Assembly: GCA_950295325.1 (NCBI GenBank)
Contig: OX485806.1
Location: 41,108,001-41,168,000 of the forward strand
Source of the DNA: Polytrichum commune
Taxonomy: Eukaryota; Streptophyta; Polytrichopsida; Polytrichales; Polytrichaceae
DNA: 60,000 bases
Direction: 5' to 3'
Under the pieces are notes generated by a model. The model worked only from the letters and a program-made list of their open reading frames with translations, was not told the origin of the DNA and ran no database searches. The translations under genes were made by a program, and so were the position numbers. Each line of letters begins with the position of its first letter. Position 1 is the stretch's first letter. Of the stretch, positions 33,156 to 45,939 are shown piece by piece.

Positions 33156-35453
33156 GGTCTTGTGACCCATGCCCGCGCAAAGAGCCGACTCCGATCTCTA
33201 CTTTCCTCCTTTGTGGGAGACATGCAGATGAACATTTCGTCGCCTTGCCTTGGACAGGACACAAGACCTATAACCACTCCGAACCCTAATCCCGTGGACA
33301 CTATGTCCGTTCTGGGGATGCTTCGTCTTCCGAAGTTGCCTGCCTTGTCATATTATTGTTTGCCATTGTTGTCGTTGTTGGCAGCTCAACCGATCCCGTG
33401 TCAATCACTCAAGTCATATTTATAAGTAATTACGGAGGAGGATTCGTGCGATTTGGAGTCGACGTTGCTGTGAGCATGGCAATTTTTGGAGCTAGATTTA
33501 GGGTTTTGCAGTGGGGTTAAGGTGGAGATGATGTAGCCACAGCTTCTATTTTCAAGTGGGACTCAAAAAATCGCTTCTCCTCCGATTTCTTGGACAGATT
33601 GTGAGCTCTTACACTTCCACATTGACCTTTGGAATCTCATGTTGCCTTAACTCCTAGACGTTTTTGGGGACGTAAACGGGCCTCTCTGTGTTTGTGTTTT
33701 ATACATAGTATTTGACACGTAGGACCGATGTATTTGGAGCATAATTTTCAACACGCAAGGTGCATCTTCATAGCATCTCCAATGTGTGATTCTCATACGT
33801 GGAATTGCTTGAGAGAGGCATTGCCAACCTGCTCGACTTGTATATTTTCATCTACAGATCTTGTATAACTTTTGCATTTCACAAACTTCCATGCTTTCTT
33901 GTACCTTAATATGCATATGTGAAGAGCGTTGATCCTGCAAGACTGCTGCGTGCCTTAGATTTGAAACCAGACGCAGTCCTCTTCCAAAAAATTCTCTCAT
34001 ACAAGTGTAGTGTGAGAGGAGGCATTGGCAACCTGCTTTATTTACATCTTTGCATCTACCCATGCACACTTTCAGTACCTTAATATCCATGCATGAAGAG
34101 CTTCGAAGAGTGCTTTAAGAGTGTCGTGCCACTTCAAAATTGAATACAAACGAAGTCCATAACTGCTCTTTTTACAAGTGTAGTGTAATTCAGTGCATAT
34201 TTGAGACTGAAACCGCTTAGGGTTTAACCCAGACTAGCGCTTTAGATGGAAATCAGCAAGTTGCCAATCTCTGAAGTTTGTAGATTTGTCTGTCGTAGGA
34301 AAGCTTGAATCGGTCTTAGATCAGAAAAGAATTTCCAGCAAGCGATGCAGACTGTTCTAAATCCGAAACCCTAAACCATCTGCCAAGTGGTAGCTCAAAT
34401 GCAAAGTCAAGTGTCAATGTGTGGCCCGATTTCTGCTTCTATGGTGGTATACAATGACATCTGTGTCCAGAGTGTAAAATCTGGTAACTTTTGGTACATG
34501 TTAAAGATACAAAACTCGCCAGGAACACAATAGATATACAGTAATTATGTGAAGGAGGGTAGATTTGTGAAATTCATGCCCATGGTAGAAGAAAGTGTAT
34601 CGGTCTTGGAATAGATGAGAATTTCCAGCAGTTTGCAGACTATTCCATATCCAAAACCTAAACCGTCTGATATCAAGGGCCAAGGAGTAGTTCAAATGCA
34701 GCGTGCCTCGGTGCCATTTTAGAGCGTGTGAGGCAAAACAAATTCTGCCAGCTTCACCATGCACTGAGTTTTTGAGATTTATATTCCTGTGGGAGTCACC
34801 GAGCTATTAGGAAATGATCTCTTATCGTATGCATCAAGAGAGGACATCCTTCATAAACGGATAATGATAGGTGTGCATGGAGCTCCTTCATCTTAGAACT
34901 TGTTTAAGGTTTAGCAGAACTATTTGTGGTGCATCATTGAGTGGTTGTTTGGAATTTATGGAGTGATTCCTTCACCTCCGTCATGCTATTCATGCGATAC
35001 ATGGTTTAGCAGTTGAACTAGACTATGTTGACACAACTCACACAATACTTATCCTGCAATGTAATATAATTTTGTGTTATACCTTTACTGAGGCATATAT
35101 ATCATGCAATGTAGCATCTTGGAGTGGCCATCCATGCCTAAGGTGCCATGTACAACAATGGGTGCAAAAGTATATGGGGCCTGATAGAGTTGTACTACAT
35201 GGTTACACAACCATGTTGATGTGAATGAAGTTGCTATGTTTAATTCTCCTGGTGCATAGCTGTGGCCCAGTCTCAGTTGCACATTTACAAAGGTTCCTCA
35301 TTATTATTGTTGATGGCCATCATGAACTTTGACCACCATATTGCAGTCACATTAAGTACATTGGGTTGCCTTGATTCTTACCATCTTCTAAACAATGTTG
35401 AAGTGTTTGCAGGGGTTGGAGGATTGCAAGGGTTTATAAAGGCATAGAGAGCC
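33156..35453. other. upstream region of the MVLWEITL gene with diverged duplications
   Basis: Two pairs of old direct duplications are visible. 33820-33960 resembles 34015-34130 (GAGAGGCATTGCCAACCTGC, CCTTAATATGCAT, GAAGAGC). 34300-34410 resembles 34595-34700 (ATCGGTCTTAGATCAG, GAATTTCCAGCA, CCTAAACC). No gene is supported. The 3' end presumably includes the promoter and leader of the gene at 35454. Confidence 0.45.
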
Positions 35454-36631
35454 ATGGTGTTGTGGGAGATCACGTTGGCGACAGCCTACGTGCTTGGTCT
35501 GCCACGGACATACAGGCTTGCGTTGCGATTGCAGCGGCGGTTGATCGGATCAAATCATCCTCGGCTGCGTGATTTTGCATACAGGTAGCACTCAGTCATC
35601 TTTATCTTTCAAGTCTCCTATCTTTGTTTTCTATCAATCTTAATCAACTGTTTTTGGTGAAACATTTTGTAAGGTGTGTGGACCTTCTATGGCCACTCTT
35701 CTTCTTAATTGCACACCTACTTCTGATTGGTAGAGGACAAGGTTTTGCAGGTTATTAATAGACAGTAGAAACATATGTATAGTGATGAGATTGGACTGTG
35801 TTCAACATACAGACATCATTCTAGGTTTAGTTTCTAACACAAATGGGAGGGCCTATTCACTTTTAGAGAACGAGAATGTTCACTTTGACCTCCTATAACT
35901 TTTGCATCTCAACTAAGATCGTGAACTTGAAATGACATTCTCCGTGATGTGCAACTGCTGATTGGATAAGAGAATTCCTGGTTTGATCCAATCTCAGTCA
36001 ACTGATTATATTATGTGGTTTTGATTGTAGGCGTACAAAAGCTGTTTTCACAGTGGCCTTGAATGTGCACAAGGAGGTGCAAAGACGGGACATCTCGATT
36101 GGTCGAAACATTGGGAACCGAATCTTGCGGTTCCTCGATCGCATGCGGCCTCAAGCCAACATTTCAGGATCATTACCCCAGATCGAACACAAATTCAATG
36201 CAAAGAATCAAGCTCAGTTGTTGCAACAAAAGAAGCCACAAAAGAACACCAAACAATCTTCTTCCGAAAAGACAGGTAATACAACAACAGCACAAGCCTC
36301 AACATCCGGTAATAAAAATGGCGTTGAGAGGCCTCCATACACAGTGAATTTCATCAAAAGTCAGTTCAAGAATCCCGGGCTAAGCAGACTAACCATGAGG
36401 ACAAAATCCCCAACAACGTTGCCCGTCATTGCCATGGGTTTGTGGTGGCAACCGGTGCGAAAAAACATGCAGTCTGTGTTGGCGAGCCCAAGCCCACAAA
36501 CAGCAAAATTCATGGAGTTTTCAAAATTCTCAAGGGTAGTACCTCTTGGGTCAAGTGGAAAATCCGGAGGGTTTGGGTGTTCAAAATCTGTTTTGCGGGA
36601 TGACATAGCTGTGTGGATGCATAGGCCATGA
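35454..36631 (+). CDS. small conserved plant protein of unknown function (MVLWEITL type)
   Basis: Two exons, 35454-35584 (donor ACAG|GTAGCA) and 36031-36631 (acceptor TTGTAG), join in phase to give 243 residues. The N-terminal part, MVLWEITLATAYVLGLPRTY then RLALRLQRRLIG, DFAYRRTKAVFTVALNVHKE and VQRRDISIGRNIGNRILRFL, reads like a family of small plant proteins known to me only as uncharacterised. The first 18 residues are hydrophobic and could be a membrane anchor or signal-anchor, followed by a strongly basic stretch. The rest is low-complexity (Gln, Lys, Ser, Thr) up to about residue 110, then a Pro/Ser-rich tail. The start is the first ATG and gives the conserved N-terminus. No in-frame stop is seen, so the gene looks intact. 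Function unknown. Confidence 0.8.
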
Positions 36632-39600
36632 CAACCTTTGGCTTTGGCCACTGAGAAAATCACCCTCTTTATAGGGGCTTGCAGGGAGTAGGTTGGAGTT
36701 AGCTATAGAAATGAGAGGCTGGGATTAGGTATGGGATTCTTGATAGCTTTTTACTCATATGATGGTATTTACACTAAGACCAATACCTTTAATGCTGTAA
36801 TTGGTGGAAGCTTCAGTTTCTGCCCTAGAATGCACAATCATAGATGTCTAAATTTTGTTTCTTTTATGTATATTCTGCATTTTCATTGCTGCATTGAATT
36901 TTATCTGTTCACGATGATTGGCAAGTGTTGGTGACCCATTGTGCACTTTCATGGTCATTTCTTTTAATCGGACAGCTATATTTGAGTGTTGTGTGGTCAG
37001 GTGTGGATCTAAGAATGGACACCAAAAACACATGTGTTTAAAAGTGATTGGACTATGTGCTCAAAAATTGGTAACTATTCTAGGCTCAATAATTACTGTA
37101 CTTGGGACAGGATCTGTATGACCATTTACTGAGCTCGAAAATCTTCACTTTGGAAATGAATAAGATTCATATTTGAGCTTTGAAAATTATGAGGGAAATG
37201 CATAGAGCACGAGTTGGAGTTGTCAATCAACTCGCACTAATTGCATGTTTCAACTCCTACGAGAAGTGGAAGCAGCTCTCAAATTCTCCATTTAAGGCCT
37301 GCTTACCTTAAGGTGTTTCTCAATTACCTAAAAATTGTTGGCATAAATTACATGAGCCAGAGACTTTTTTGTTGAGATCAAACAAGAAGCGAGAGTTGGT
37401 GTTGGTATTGAGGCAAATGATTTAAGTTTTAACCTATTTGTGTGCTTGCCAGATGCAGCTCTGCTTACAATCTATCCAAATGCAGAACTATAAAACAACT
37501 TCATAAGTCACTTGACATGTTCAAAACTTCATGGATTATTTCAGAAATAGCTAATCCGTAAGTAGGCTACATGTACTTTAAGTTCATGAAATTTTAACAT
37601 CATGTTGATTTAGAAATGATTCATCAAAGTCAAGGCTGCTTTACAAAGTAAAGTGGTGGTTACATGACTCTGCCACAAAGCAAATAATGTTCCACACTTC
37701 TTTTTTTGTCTCTCTTAACCAACTTATGAGTTGCTTTTTTTCAAACTTAGAACATTGTCATTACGTAGTGCTCGAATTGAAGTATGTAGTTGTCCACTTT
37801 GGGGCAAAAATTATGTGTCGGAATTGGGTCCCTCATAGAATTGGGCACTTCTCCCTTAGGGCATACTAGCGAAACAAAATAAAGTTTGTTGACATCTGTG
37901 AAACTTTCGTCAATATCTTCAGGCATTTTGTTGGCCAAGCATTTCCATGTGGAGTAGGGGGGGGGGGCAAAATATGGGAGTAGATTACCTTGAACTATCC
38001 AACATGCGTGTAAAATATGGGAATTTTGGGCCCACACCAACATATATATAGATATCAAGTTTATTCCAGGTCAACTCAAATGAACCACTCAAATGAAGGT
38101 CAATATCCAGGTTCTGTAAAAGATGTTGTCAACTCCCCCTCCTCAAACATCAACTTCCCTCTTAATCATGTTGGCCCTTTTGTTTTTTTGGAGGGAATTA
38201 ACCCAGGTTTAATGGACACTTCCATATGGACGGGGTTGCAATTTTTTTCATCTAGTGGTTTTCACCAACTTCACTAGCTCGTGGAATTGTGCCTTAGCAT
38301 TTCTAGATCATCCAACATGAGTTGTATTTGAGGTATGTGGACCTTATATGGTCACTCTTCTTGATTGGATGCCTATATATGAGCGGTGTATAGCAAGGCT
38401 ACGAGAAGTGCAATGAGTTCATGTATGCTTTGAAGCAATTTGTAGATTTGAGTGTAAATTTGTGTTGCTATACAAATGTACTCTCCTTATTGGATTCTTC
38501 TACCACCTCAAGGTTTGATTACACTATAAAGGTGGTGGGTGGTAGTGGTCATTGTTGTTAACTACCCTGATCAATCACAACTATGCTTTTCTTAATTTAC
38601 ACTTGTTTTGTGCAAATCCTTGTGGATGTGGTTGGTGGTGGGGTCAATGTTGTAATCTAAAACATTCAATTGGTTTAAGTCTTTAGCCTCTAGAGGAAAT
38701 TAAAGTTGTTGTTAAACTTATTAACTTTGAATCATAGTGTTAAAGTGGTTGCTCCTGAGCTTTCTCCCTAGACCTTGGCCTTGAAGCTCTGTAGTGATGC
38801 CACGTGAGCATGAACATTGATCCCAAGGTGGTTAACCACATGGAGTTAGGAGGATTGATGTGGTAAGGGGTACTTGTGGAGTTGATTAACATTTATCATG
38901 CCTTTGCCAGGAAAATAGAACCAAACAAAGCATACCACTATCACTACCACAACCACGACCACCCCTAGTGTAAATAACCCTCAAGGGCACACTCTCTTGT
39001 TAAGTTGTACCCCCTTAAGGCAAAGTACATATTATTGGGGGGTATCATTTTGTACCTTAAGGTTTTTAGGCACCCTATACTTACCTAATGTTCTAATTAG
39101 GCCATATATTAGGCATGCTAAATTTAATTATAAATATGGCATGTATGTATATTATGTGAGGCTATGTTAGTTATAAATTAGAACTACCAATGTGTACATG
39201 AGAATATAATTGCACATATACACGATTATTTAAAATCAAATAAAATCAAATAATCATATACAACATGCAATGAGCCAATCAATAAACATACACAATAGTT
39301 GGGGTACTATTAGGAGCATTGTCCATTAACTCCAATTAAATGTACAAGAAAATATGTGCATGGTCTACTTGAGTATGCACAAGTGCCTCATTCCCATAAG
39401 GACCAAAATTTGCATTTACAAAATGCAATAAGTAATCCAAAAAGTCTAAAGGGTTAAAAACGTCATAGTAGCAACCAAGTCATTAAAGCAATATTTGTAT
39501 ACCGCATGTCTACAAACTATACATGTGAGCTTCAACTAGAACATTCCAAGTCAATTAAACTTTGGATGCTACTGCCTAGCTCTATCTACTGGATGTAACC

Positions 39601-39952
39601 ATATTAGATTATCATCTGTCTCCGTCCCACTCTTGTATACATCTCTCACAAGGTATGCCCACTGTAGAGCATCCCTTACTTTCTACGACTCATATGTAAA
39701 CAAATCCCTCACAACACCCCACCAAAGCCTTGGACCCAAATGGCATGCCATTCACTTGCTTCAAGTAAAGTACTTTAGGTTGTCATTGAATTGAGCAACC
39801 ATACATGCACCCTTGGTTGCACACTTGAACTTATAACCATCCCCGACCCTCTCTAGGTTTGCCTCATCTAGGTGAAATGTTGCCCATTGCACCAAATCCT
39901 CAACCTTTTCCCTCCAACTCGAGTTGCAACATCAAAGTGTCTTCAACAATCT
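36632..39952. other. gene-free stretch of over 3 kb
   Basis: Only short, domain-free frames were found. A G homopolymer lies near 37968. The piece near 38329-38370 (GTGGACCTTATATGGTCACTC) is similar to 35675-35705 in the intron of the preceding gene, a short dispersed repeat. Nothing else is supported. Confidence 0.4.
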
Positions 39953-41090
39953 CAGGGGCGGTTTACACTATGGACCATGAAGTTGGACCAGGGCTCTGCA
40001 AGGCAGCTGATTGGCTGTTGAAGTTCTCCCGGGACAACTTCGGTTTACACTAAGGAAAAAATGGCAGAGGGACCATGGACGTCGAGGTCCCCAAAATATA
40101 AATTTTAAGGCCTAATAAATGCACTGACATGGTCCAACGGGTTTTGCGTTGAGAGAGGCAAGAGAGGTGGTCTGGTAGGAAAAGGCATTGGCCCATGTCA
40201 GAGAAATACCATTTCAATACTTTTTTAATGAATTTACCTTTTAAGCGCCTTAATGATACCATAGCCCATGAGACATACTAGCACTACCTTGCCCTACCCC
40301 TTAAACCGGCTCACACGTGTTTCACCAAACAACGCGGGACATCTAGAACTCAAGAATTCAAGTGCAGATTTGTTTTTTTGGTCTACCAAATGTAATGTTT
40401 GGAATTTGGGGCTTTTAATATACCGTTGGAAAGGTCTTGAAAATACCTTTCCAACGGTATATTACACACCCCAATATTATTACAAAATGCAGTTGCAAAA
40501 CAAAAAACAAAAATCTGTAGTGGTTTAGTGATTGTAGATCAGGGTAGTCAAAAGAAGTGCAATGGGAAATCTTCTAACATTAATTATCAAAGAATTGAAA
40601 ATTAGTGTTGAGCAAGGTAGGGTGGTAACAACATTAAATATAATCAAACACTAAATATCCTATTTAGTGTAGTGACAACACAAGGTACATGTCACATGTA
40701 AATTACATTGAGCATGTACAAATTAAATTGCTCATTTTATTTTATTTAAAAAAAAATTGTTCTGAGAAGATTTGCAAGCCACATCTTTGACACATTTAAC
40801 AAGAAGTGAAGACAATTGAATCCCAAGAGAAGACAAGGAATGATCAAACTTAATTTTTTTTCAAAATTGCCCTTTTTGGGCATGTATTAAAAAAATCAGC
40901 ACCTCCACTTTTTGGTGCATGGTCATTCTTCATGGTCCACATTCGGTTTACACCTAGTGAAGGGCCCATGAACCATGAAAACTAAAATTTTAGTAACTCG
41001 GACCATGGAAGTCGTCCCATGAAGTCGTCCCATGCAAAATAGGCCTCTTACGTGGGACGACTTCATGGTCCATAGTGTAAACCGCCCCTG
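39953..41090. mobile_element. hAT-like non-autonomous element, 1.14 kb
   Basis: Perfect inverted ends of about 30 bp begin CAGGGGCGGTTTACACTATG at the left, with the complement at the right. Related TTCGGTTTACAC motifs recur inside both ends (about 40035 and 40945). CAGGGG termini suggest hAT. The flanking octamers, AACAATCT and GTCAATTG, match at only four positions, so the target duplication is decayed or the superfamily assignment is uncertain. No transposase is encoded. A strong hairpin lies in the interior. Confidence 0.75.
40416..40464. repeat. 20-bp perfect hairpin with 9-base loop
   Basis: TAATATACCGTTGGAAAGGT is followed by nine bases and then its exact reverse complement, in the interior of the hAT-like element. 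It is not part of the terminal repeats. It could be a small element nested in the larger one or a structured segment. Confidence 0.85.
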
Positions 41091-41549
41091 GTCAATTGCT
41101 GGAGGTTCTTGGCATTCTCTCCCACCTTGATGTCGCTAAGACCCAACAATAGTTGTGGGACCGATACATATGTTTCCATCTTTAAGGGCAGAAAAACTAC
41201 TAGATTTGCCATCCTCACACACGATTGCTAAACCCTTGACCCGAATGCTGAAACAAATTGCCGAAATAGGAGGGTAATCTCACATGCAAACACACAATAG
41301 GTCCCTTGATGGTTGAGTTCAGGGTCCTCATTTTGATATGGGTTTAGAGTGTCAACCCCCATCTCATGACAACTATTACCTTATTAGGTAGCAATTAGTA
41401 CGAGATCTTCAAAATCTAGGATGAGTTCCATCATGGCATTCATCATGGTCAATGAGACATCAATACCCTATCGAATCTTATCATGAGTAGTTTGTCATTA
41501 GGTTAGCACTACATGTAATCCACATATGATTGTACATGTGAAATGCAAC

Positions 41550-44500
41550 TCATGATTGTAATAAAGTCAATTTTGCTTGCCACAATTCATCTAATGAATC
41601 AACATCTTTGTGATCCAACCAATACAAGTTGCTTGCAGCCTCATATGTGAGAGAGCATGTGGAAATAATAGAATTCACATCAACCCAATTAGTGTCACTA
41701 GAAGAATACTTGTATTTCAAATGACTTGTGGGATTTGAAAACCAATTTAGGATGACCATAATAATAGGCTCTGCATTTGGGTTTCTAGTTGCCATTGATG
41801 GTTTATATCAGCTCTATCAGTTCTTGAGAGGCCCCATTTTGTGCCAACCATCCTCTAAATTCTTTGGACATGACCAATCCACCAACAACCATCATCGGAT
41901 CCATTGGTTGTTGTTGTGGGTCTCCCAGTCCTTGAGGAAGACCTTCTCAATCTCATCCCACCTTTTTGGGGTGCTACTGTGACTTGAAGGAAGTACACAC
42001 AACAGTCACAATCCAAACCCAAAAAACAAGAGCTATTAGAATCTAGAGCCTTTAGGAAGTCCTCATTGTTGTTGAAATATAACAAATTCTTTATCCTGGT
42101 CAATATGTCCTTTGACATAAATGGGTGCCCATTCATTTGGCTAACCAATGTGGACTTATATATTTTGTAGCCCTCATATCCAACACTTGGGCCAATGTCA
42201 TCTCTACTTGAATCACTTGGATCATGCTCAACATTACTAGGCATGTCATTGATAGCATCCTTTGTCTCCCTTTGCATTACCTCCACGTCATTGAGCCCAT
42301 CATCCCACAACTCAAGTACCACATGCGTAACACCTACATGAATTGGAACATCAATAGATTTTGCTCCACATCGTAGTACTTCTAAATCCCAATCATCTCA
42401 TGCAATCTTAGAAGACTTATCTACACATGCCAAATGTTTCTTGTCTTTCTTTTCAACTTCCCATGGATGAGAAAACCATTTATTCTATGATGGCTACCTA
42501 CTCTTTAGGTTCATGTATGGTATAAGAAACAATTATTGGGCTTGTTGCAAGCCTTTTTTAAAGGCACCAACAATACCATAATCACTACACAACATAGAAT
42601 AATCAAACAAATCAACCCGTATCTCCCCTAGTTGCATTGGATGCAAATCGGCCCATACATTTTGCATCTTAGTTGGGGCCTACCAAACTATAACCCATTT
42701 TCACCGTACTCAATAGATGCCAAATGGTTCAAGATGTCGGCATAATTGACTAGTTCCTAAAAATCATAGGCTTTCTCCATAGCTTGCATTCTCCAATTTT
42801 AGAGAAAAAACTTCACAAGAATCAAATCTAGTTAGGTGGAGGGGGACGACCAATGATGAGTATCGATTCCTGAAACGTTTGGCCAATAGCACAACAAAAT
42901 GACATGATATTTGGACATCCAAATAACACTAATTGGACACAAATAAGTATGCCACAGTCAACTTACGTGGATTCCCACCTATTGAATGGTCTCCATGTTT
43001 GAGCCATAGTCCCCAAAACAAAACAAAAAAAACAACCAAAAAAAAAAACTTGGTTGCAAGTGCCAATCTAGCGCATAAGTCAATGATAACCGAATGAAAT
43101 ATATATAAATGAAATATATCTATATAGTTAGCACATATTTGTAGGTATAACTATGTACCCATAGTCCTTTTTGAATGTGTTTTGAAACTTACTCTTAGTT
43201 TACTAAATAAAGAATAAACTTTTATTTGACAAATAAGTTGGGTGGATGCCCAATTATGTCAGTGAAAGTGTGAATATCCTCCAACCTTGTCCATGCTCGT
43301 CAAAAGTGTAAACTTGACCAATATGCTCCGAGAAACAAGTATAGGCACTAAGTCGTTGAGTCTTCACATAATTGTCAAGGGGTTGAGCAATTTTTTCTAG
43401 TGTGAATGTAATCATGGTCATGTAAACCCCATGCATCCCCTCCATTGCTCAAACCCCTAGATAGAAGCCAACCCTCCCAATCCACCTTTAACCAATAGTT
43501 AGTCTATAACAAGACAACATCAACAGTTTGTGACAACTATCAGTGTCCAAAGCATGACCCAAAATAGGCCCAACAACTTGAGCACACTCATTAGAAGACA
43601 ACTGATCAATTTTGTCCCATTGATTGTGAACCCATAGAGCATCAAAACAAATGCAAGTACAAGTAACTACAAGAACAAGCCTAGGCAACTTATCATGCAA
43701 TGGGTTAAGAATTCTCACCCTTACAATTTTTGTAATTCAATGAGTAGAGAATGTTTGCATGATCATACCATAATTTCTTGAATCGGAACCTATAACATGT
43801 TTCAAAGCAGTAACACAAGCATGGTCTACCTGCAACCCACAAAAACCTAATAGAGTATCTGACTTAGCCTCCCATGAAATTCTCGATTTCACTTTAGCCT
43901 CGTCTTCAACCAATATTATAGGTACCAACTCCTCCATGGTATGGGCAACCTTAACCTCTCGGTAAATATTTGCAACACAACTTAAAATGTATGTGTGTTC
44001 TCCAAGAATAAATTATATTCCTTCAATTGGCTTCTACAATAGTTTTGTATCTAGGACCCGGAATATTCATTGAATACAAATCACACATGCATCGCCCACC
44101 ATATATCTTCATTGCTTGGGGGAATGCCTTGCTATTGGTCCCCTACCTGCAACTTTGGCTGGCATGGTTAATATTCTTACCCACATCACACATGAAATTC
44201 CACAATGATGATGTACCACTAAATGCACCAGTTCGGTGTGCAGACAATATATTTTAACAAATTTGAGATACATCCTTTCTCTTCAATAATTAAAAGTTTT
44301 TGGCTCTCAAGGACGGCCGAGACATCTTCAACATGGCACCTCTAGATTTAGACAACTATTGCTTAGAATTGGCATCTCTCAATTTTATTTTATTTTATCA
44401 TTCTACTATGTGTAGCAAGTCTAATGTAGACAAATACCTCAATTGTCTACCAGCCCCTATCCCCGGAGACCTCTCTTCTCAATGGAAGATATCACACGTG

Positions 44501-45140
44501 CTACCCTCTTTCTAAAGTTATTCTCTTGCAAGAGGCGAGAGCAAGCAACATGATGTAGGTAAAGGAAGGGTTGACCACTGGATGAAAACCTTTGCCAATC
44601 AATATGCCGAAAGCAGCCATTCATGCCAATTAATCCATTGCCATTGTGAACAATGGCCTTTGTGTGGATCTCAATAGCCCAATTCTTACCTTATAATGAG
44701 TCTTGCAACAACAATCTCACCTCATATACTTTGTTGGGAGCATATCTACACATGCTGGACTAGTAACCCTAACACAATAGGGATAGGGATGGTTGGTGCA
44801 CAGCTAAAAGCTGAACAATGGGATCATCAACACCCGAAACAATATTATTCATAAGAGTATGGATCCATCCATACAAGTTCCTTTGGTTTTTATGTATTGG
44901 TTTTGAGAAGGTGGATGGTTTGCCATGGCAACCAATTGAAAGGGCTAATGTGGCAAGAAGATCAAAATCCTGGGAGGTTTTGACCATCTTGGCATGTTTG
45001 GTACCCTCTAGATGATTCTTCAGATTGGCATGAAGGTTTTTTTGGGGTGGGCAAAGCTGGAAGAAGTCATTGTAGAATGTACATCTAGCCTTGTACCAAA
45101 AGGATTCGAGCTCAATGGCATCCAGATATCCCACCAAGAC
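41550..45140 (-). pseudogene. large decayed transposon-type coding block
   Basis: Minus-strand remnants, read from 45137 downward, begin with a C2H2/BED-like zinc segment (QLCPPQKNLHANLKNHLEGT, KHAKMV) and NLYGWIHTLMNN. Around 43.7-43.9 kb come KSRISWEAKSDTLLGFCGL and HDKLPRLVLVVTCTCICF, then NQWDKIDQLSSNECAQVVGP, and around 43.3-43.4 kb HIGQVYTFDEHGQGW. At 42.3-41.9 kb there is YKIYKSTLVSQMNGHPFMSK, CFLGLDCDCCVYF and SSSRTGRPTTTTNG. At 41.6-41.8 kb there is a further segment (DTNWVDVNSIISTCSLTYEA). The consistent orientation and order suggest one long protein of a multi-copy element, as a fragment of it also lies at 1318-1715. Many stops are present. The superfamily is not recognised; the 43.2-42.4 kb part is unclear, and two elements side by side remain possible. 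Confidence 0.55.
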
Positions 45141-45939
45141 AATAAGTAAGAATCACTCCCACTTCTGGCATTAACAACCTTCAATATATCAATGCCTCAA
45201 CAATTGTGGCTCTATGAACTGTAGCTATTAGAACAATTAACCTACCTTTAGTGTCGCAAATTGCGGGTGGCTAGAAAAATCAACAACTTTCCAACAATAC
45301 CAATTTTGAATGTGGATATTAGCAATTCTATGGCCTTTCTTGAATTCTATGTACAAATTGTTAATTGAGACCTAATAGTGATCTCCATTAGCACTACCAA
45401 AGTCTTTGCAACACTCTCTACACCATAGTTTTACAATCTATAGACCATTCTAATCCTAGGATTTTAGAGACCACATATAATCCTCTAGCGCTATCAAATT
45501 TTAATCCTTTTTCAACTCATCCATGGTTAATATGTATTTGTCCATGACCTCTTTGGGGATCAACAACAACCTCAACTTTGGCTCAACCACAATCGCGACG
45601 TTTTAGGCAAGTTCTTAAAAAGGGAAGTGGTCTACACGCCCACCTATTTAAGTCCACCCCTGTGAGCCCAATATGGCGCACATGTATGAGGTTAACTCTA
45701 AGAAAACATTAGTACTTTGATTTTGATGTTATTCAACTATTTGAAAAAGATAAAAAGAGTGCAACGTAGCGCTTAGGCCTATGGTTGAGTTGGGGGGAAT
45801 TAGTTTGGGGTTATCAACCCGAAGAGGGACTGGGATGGATTTATAGATGGAAGAGTTAGAATTGCAATATGAAATTAATGGGAGGGTGTATGTGAGTAGC
45901 CTGGCTTAGGACTTGATTTAATATGGTTTGTTTTAAACC
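45141..45939. other. spacer
   Basis: No supported feature. The upstream end of the decayed transposon block may extend into it. Confidence 0.35.
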
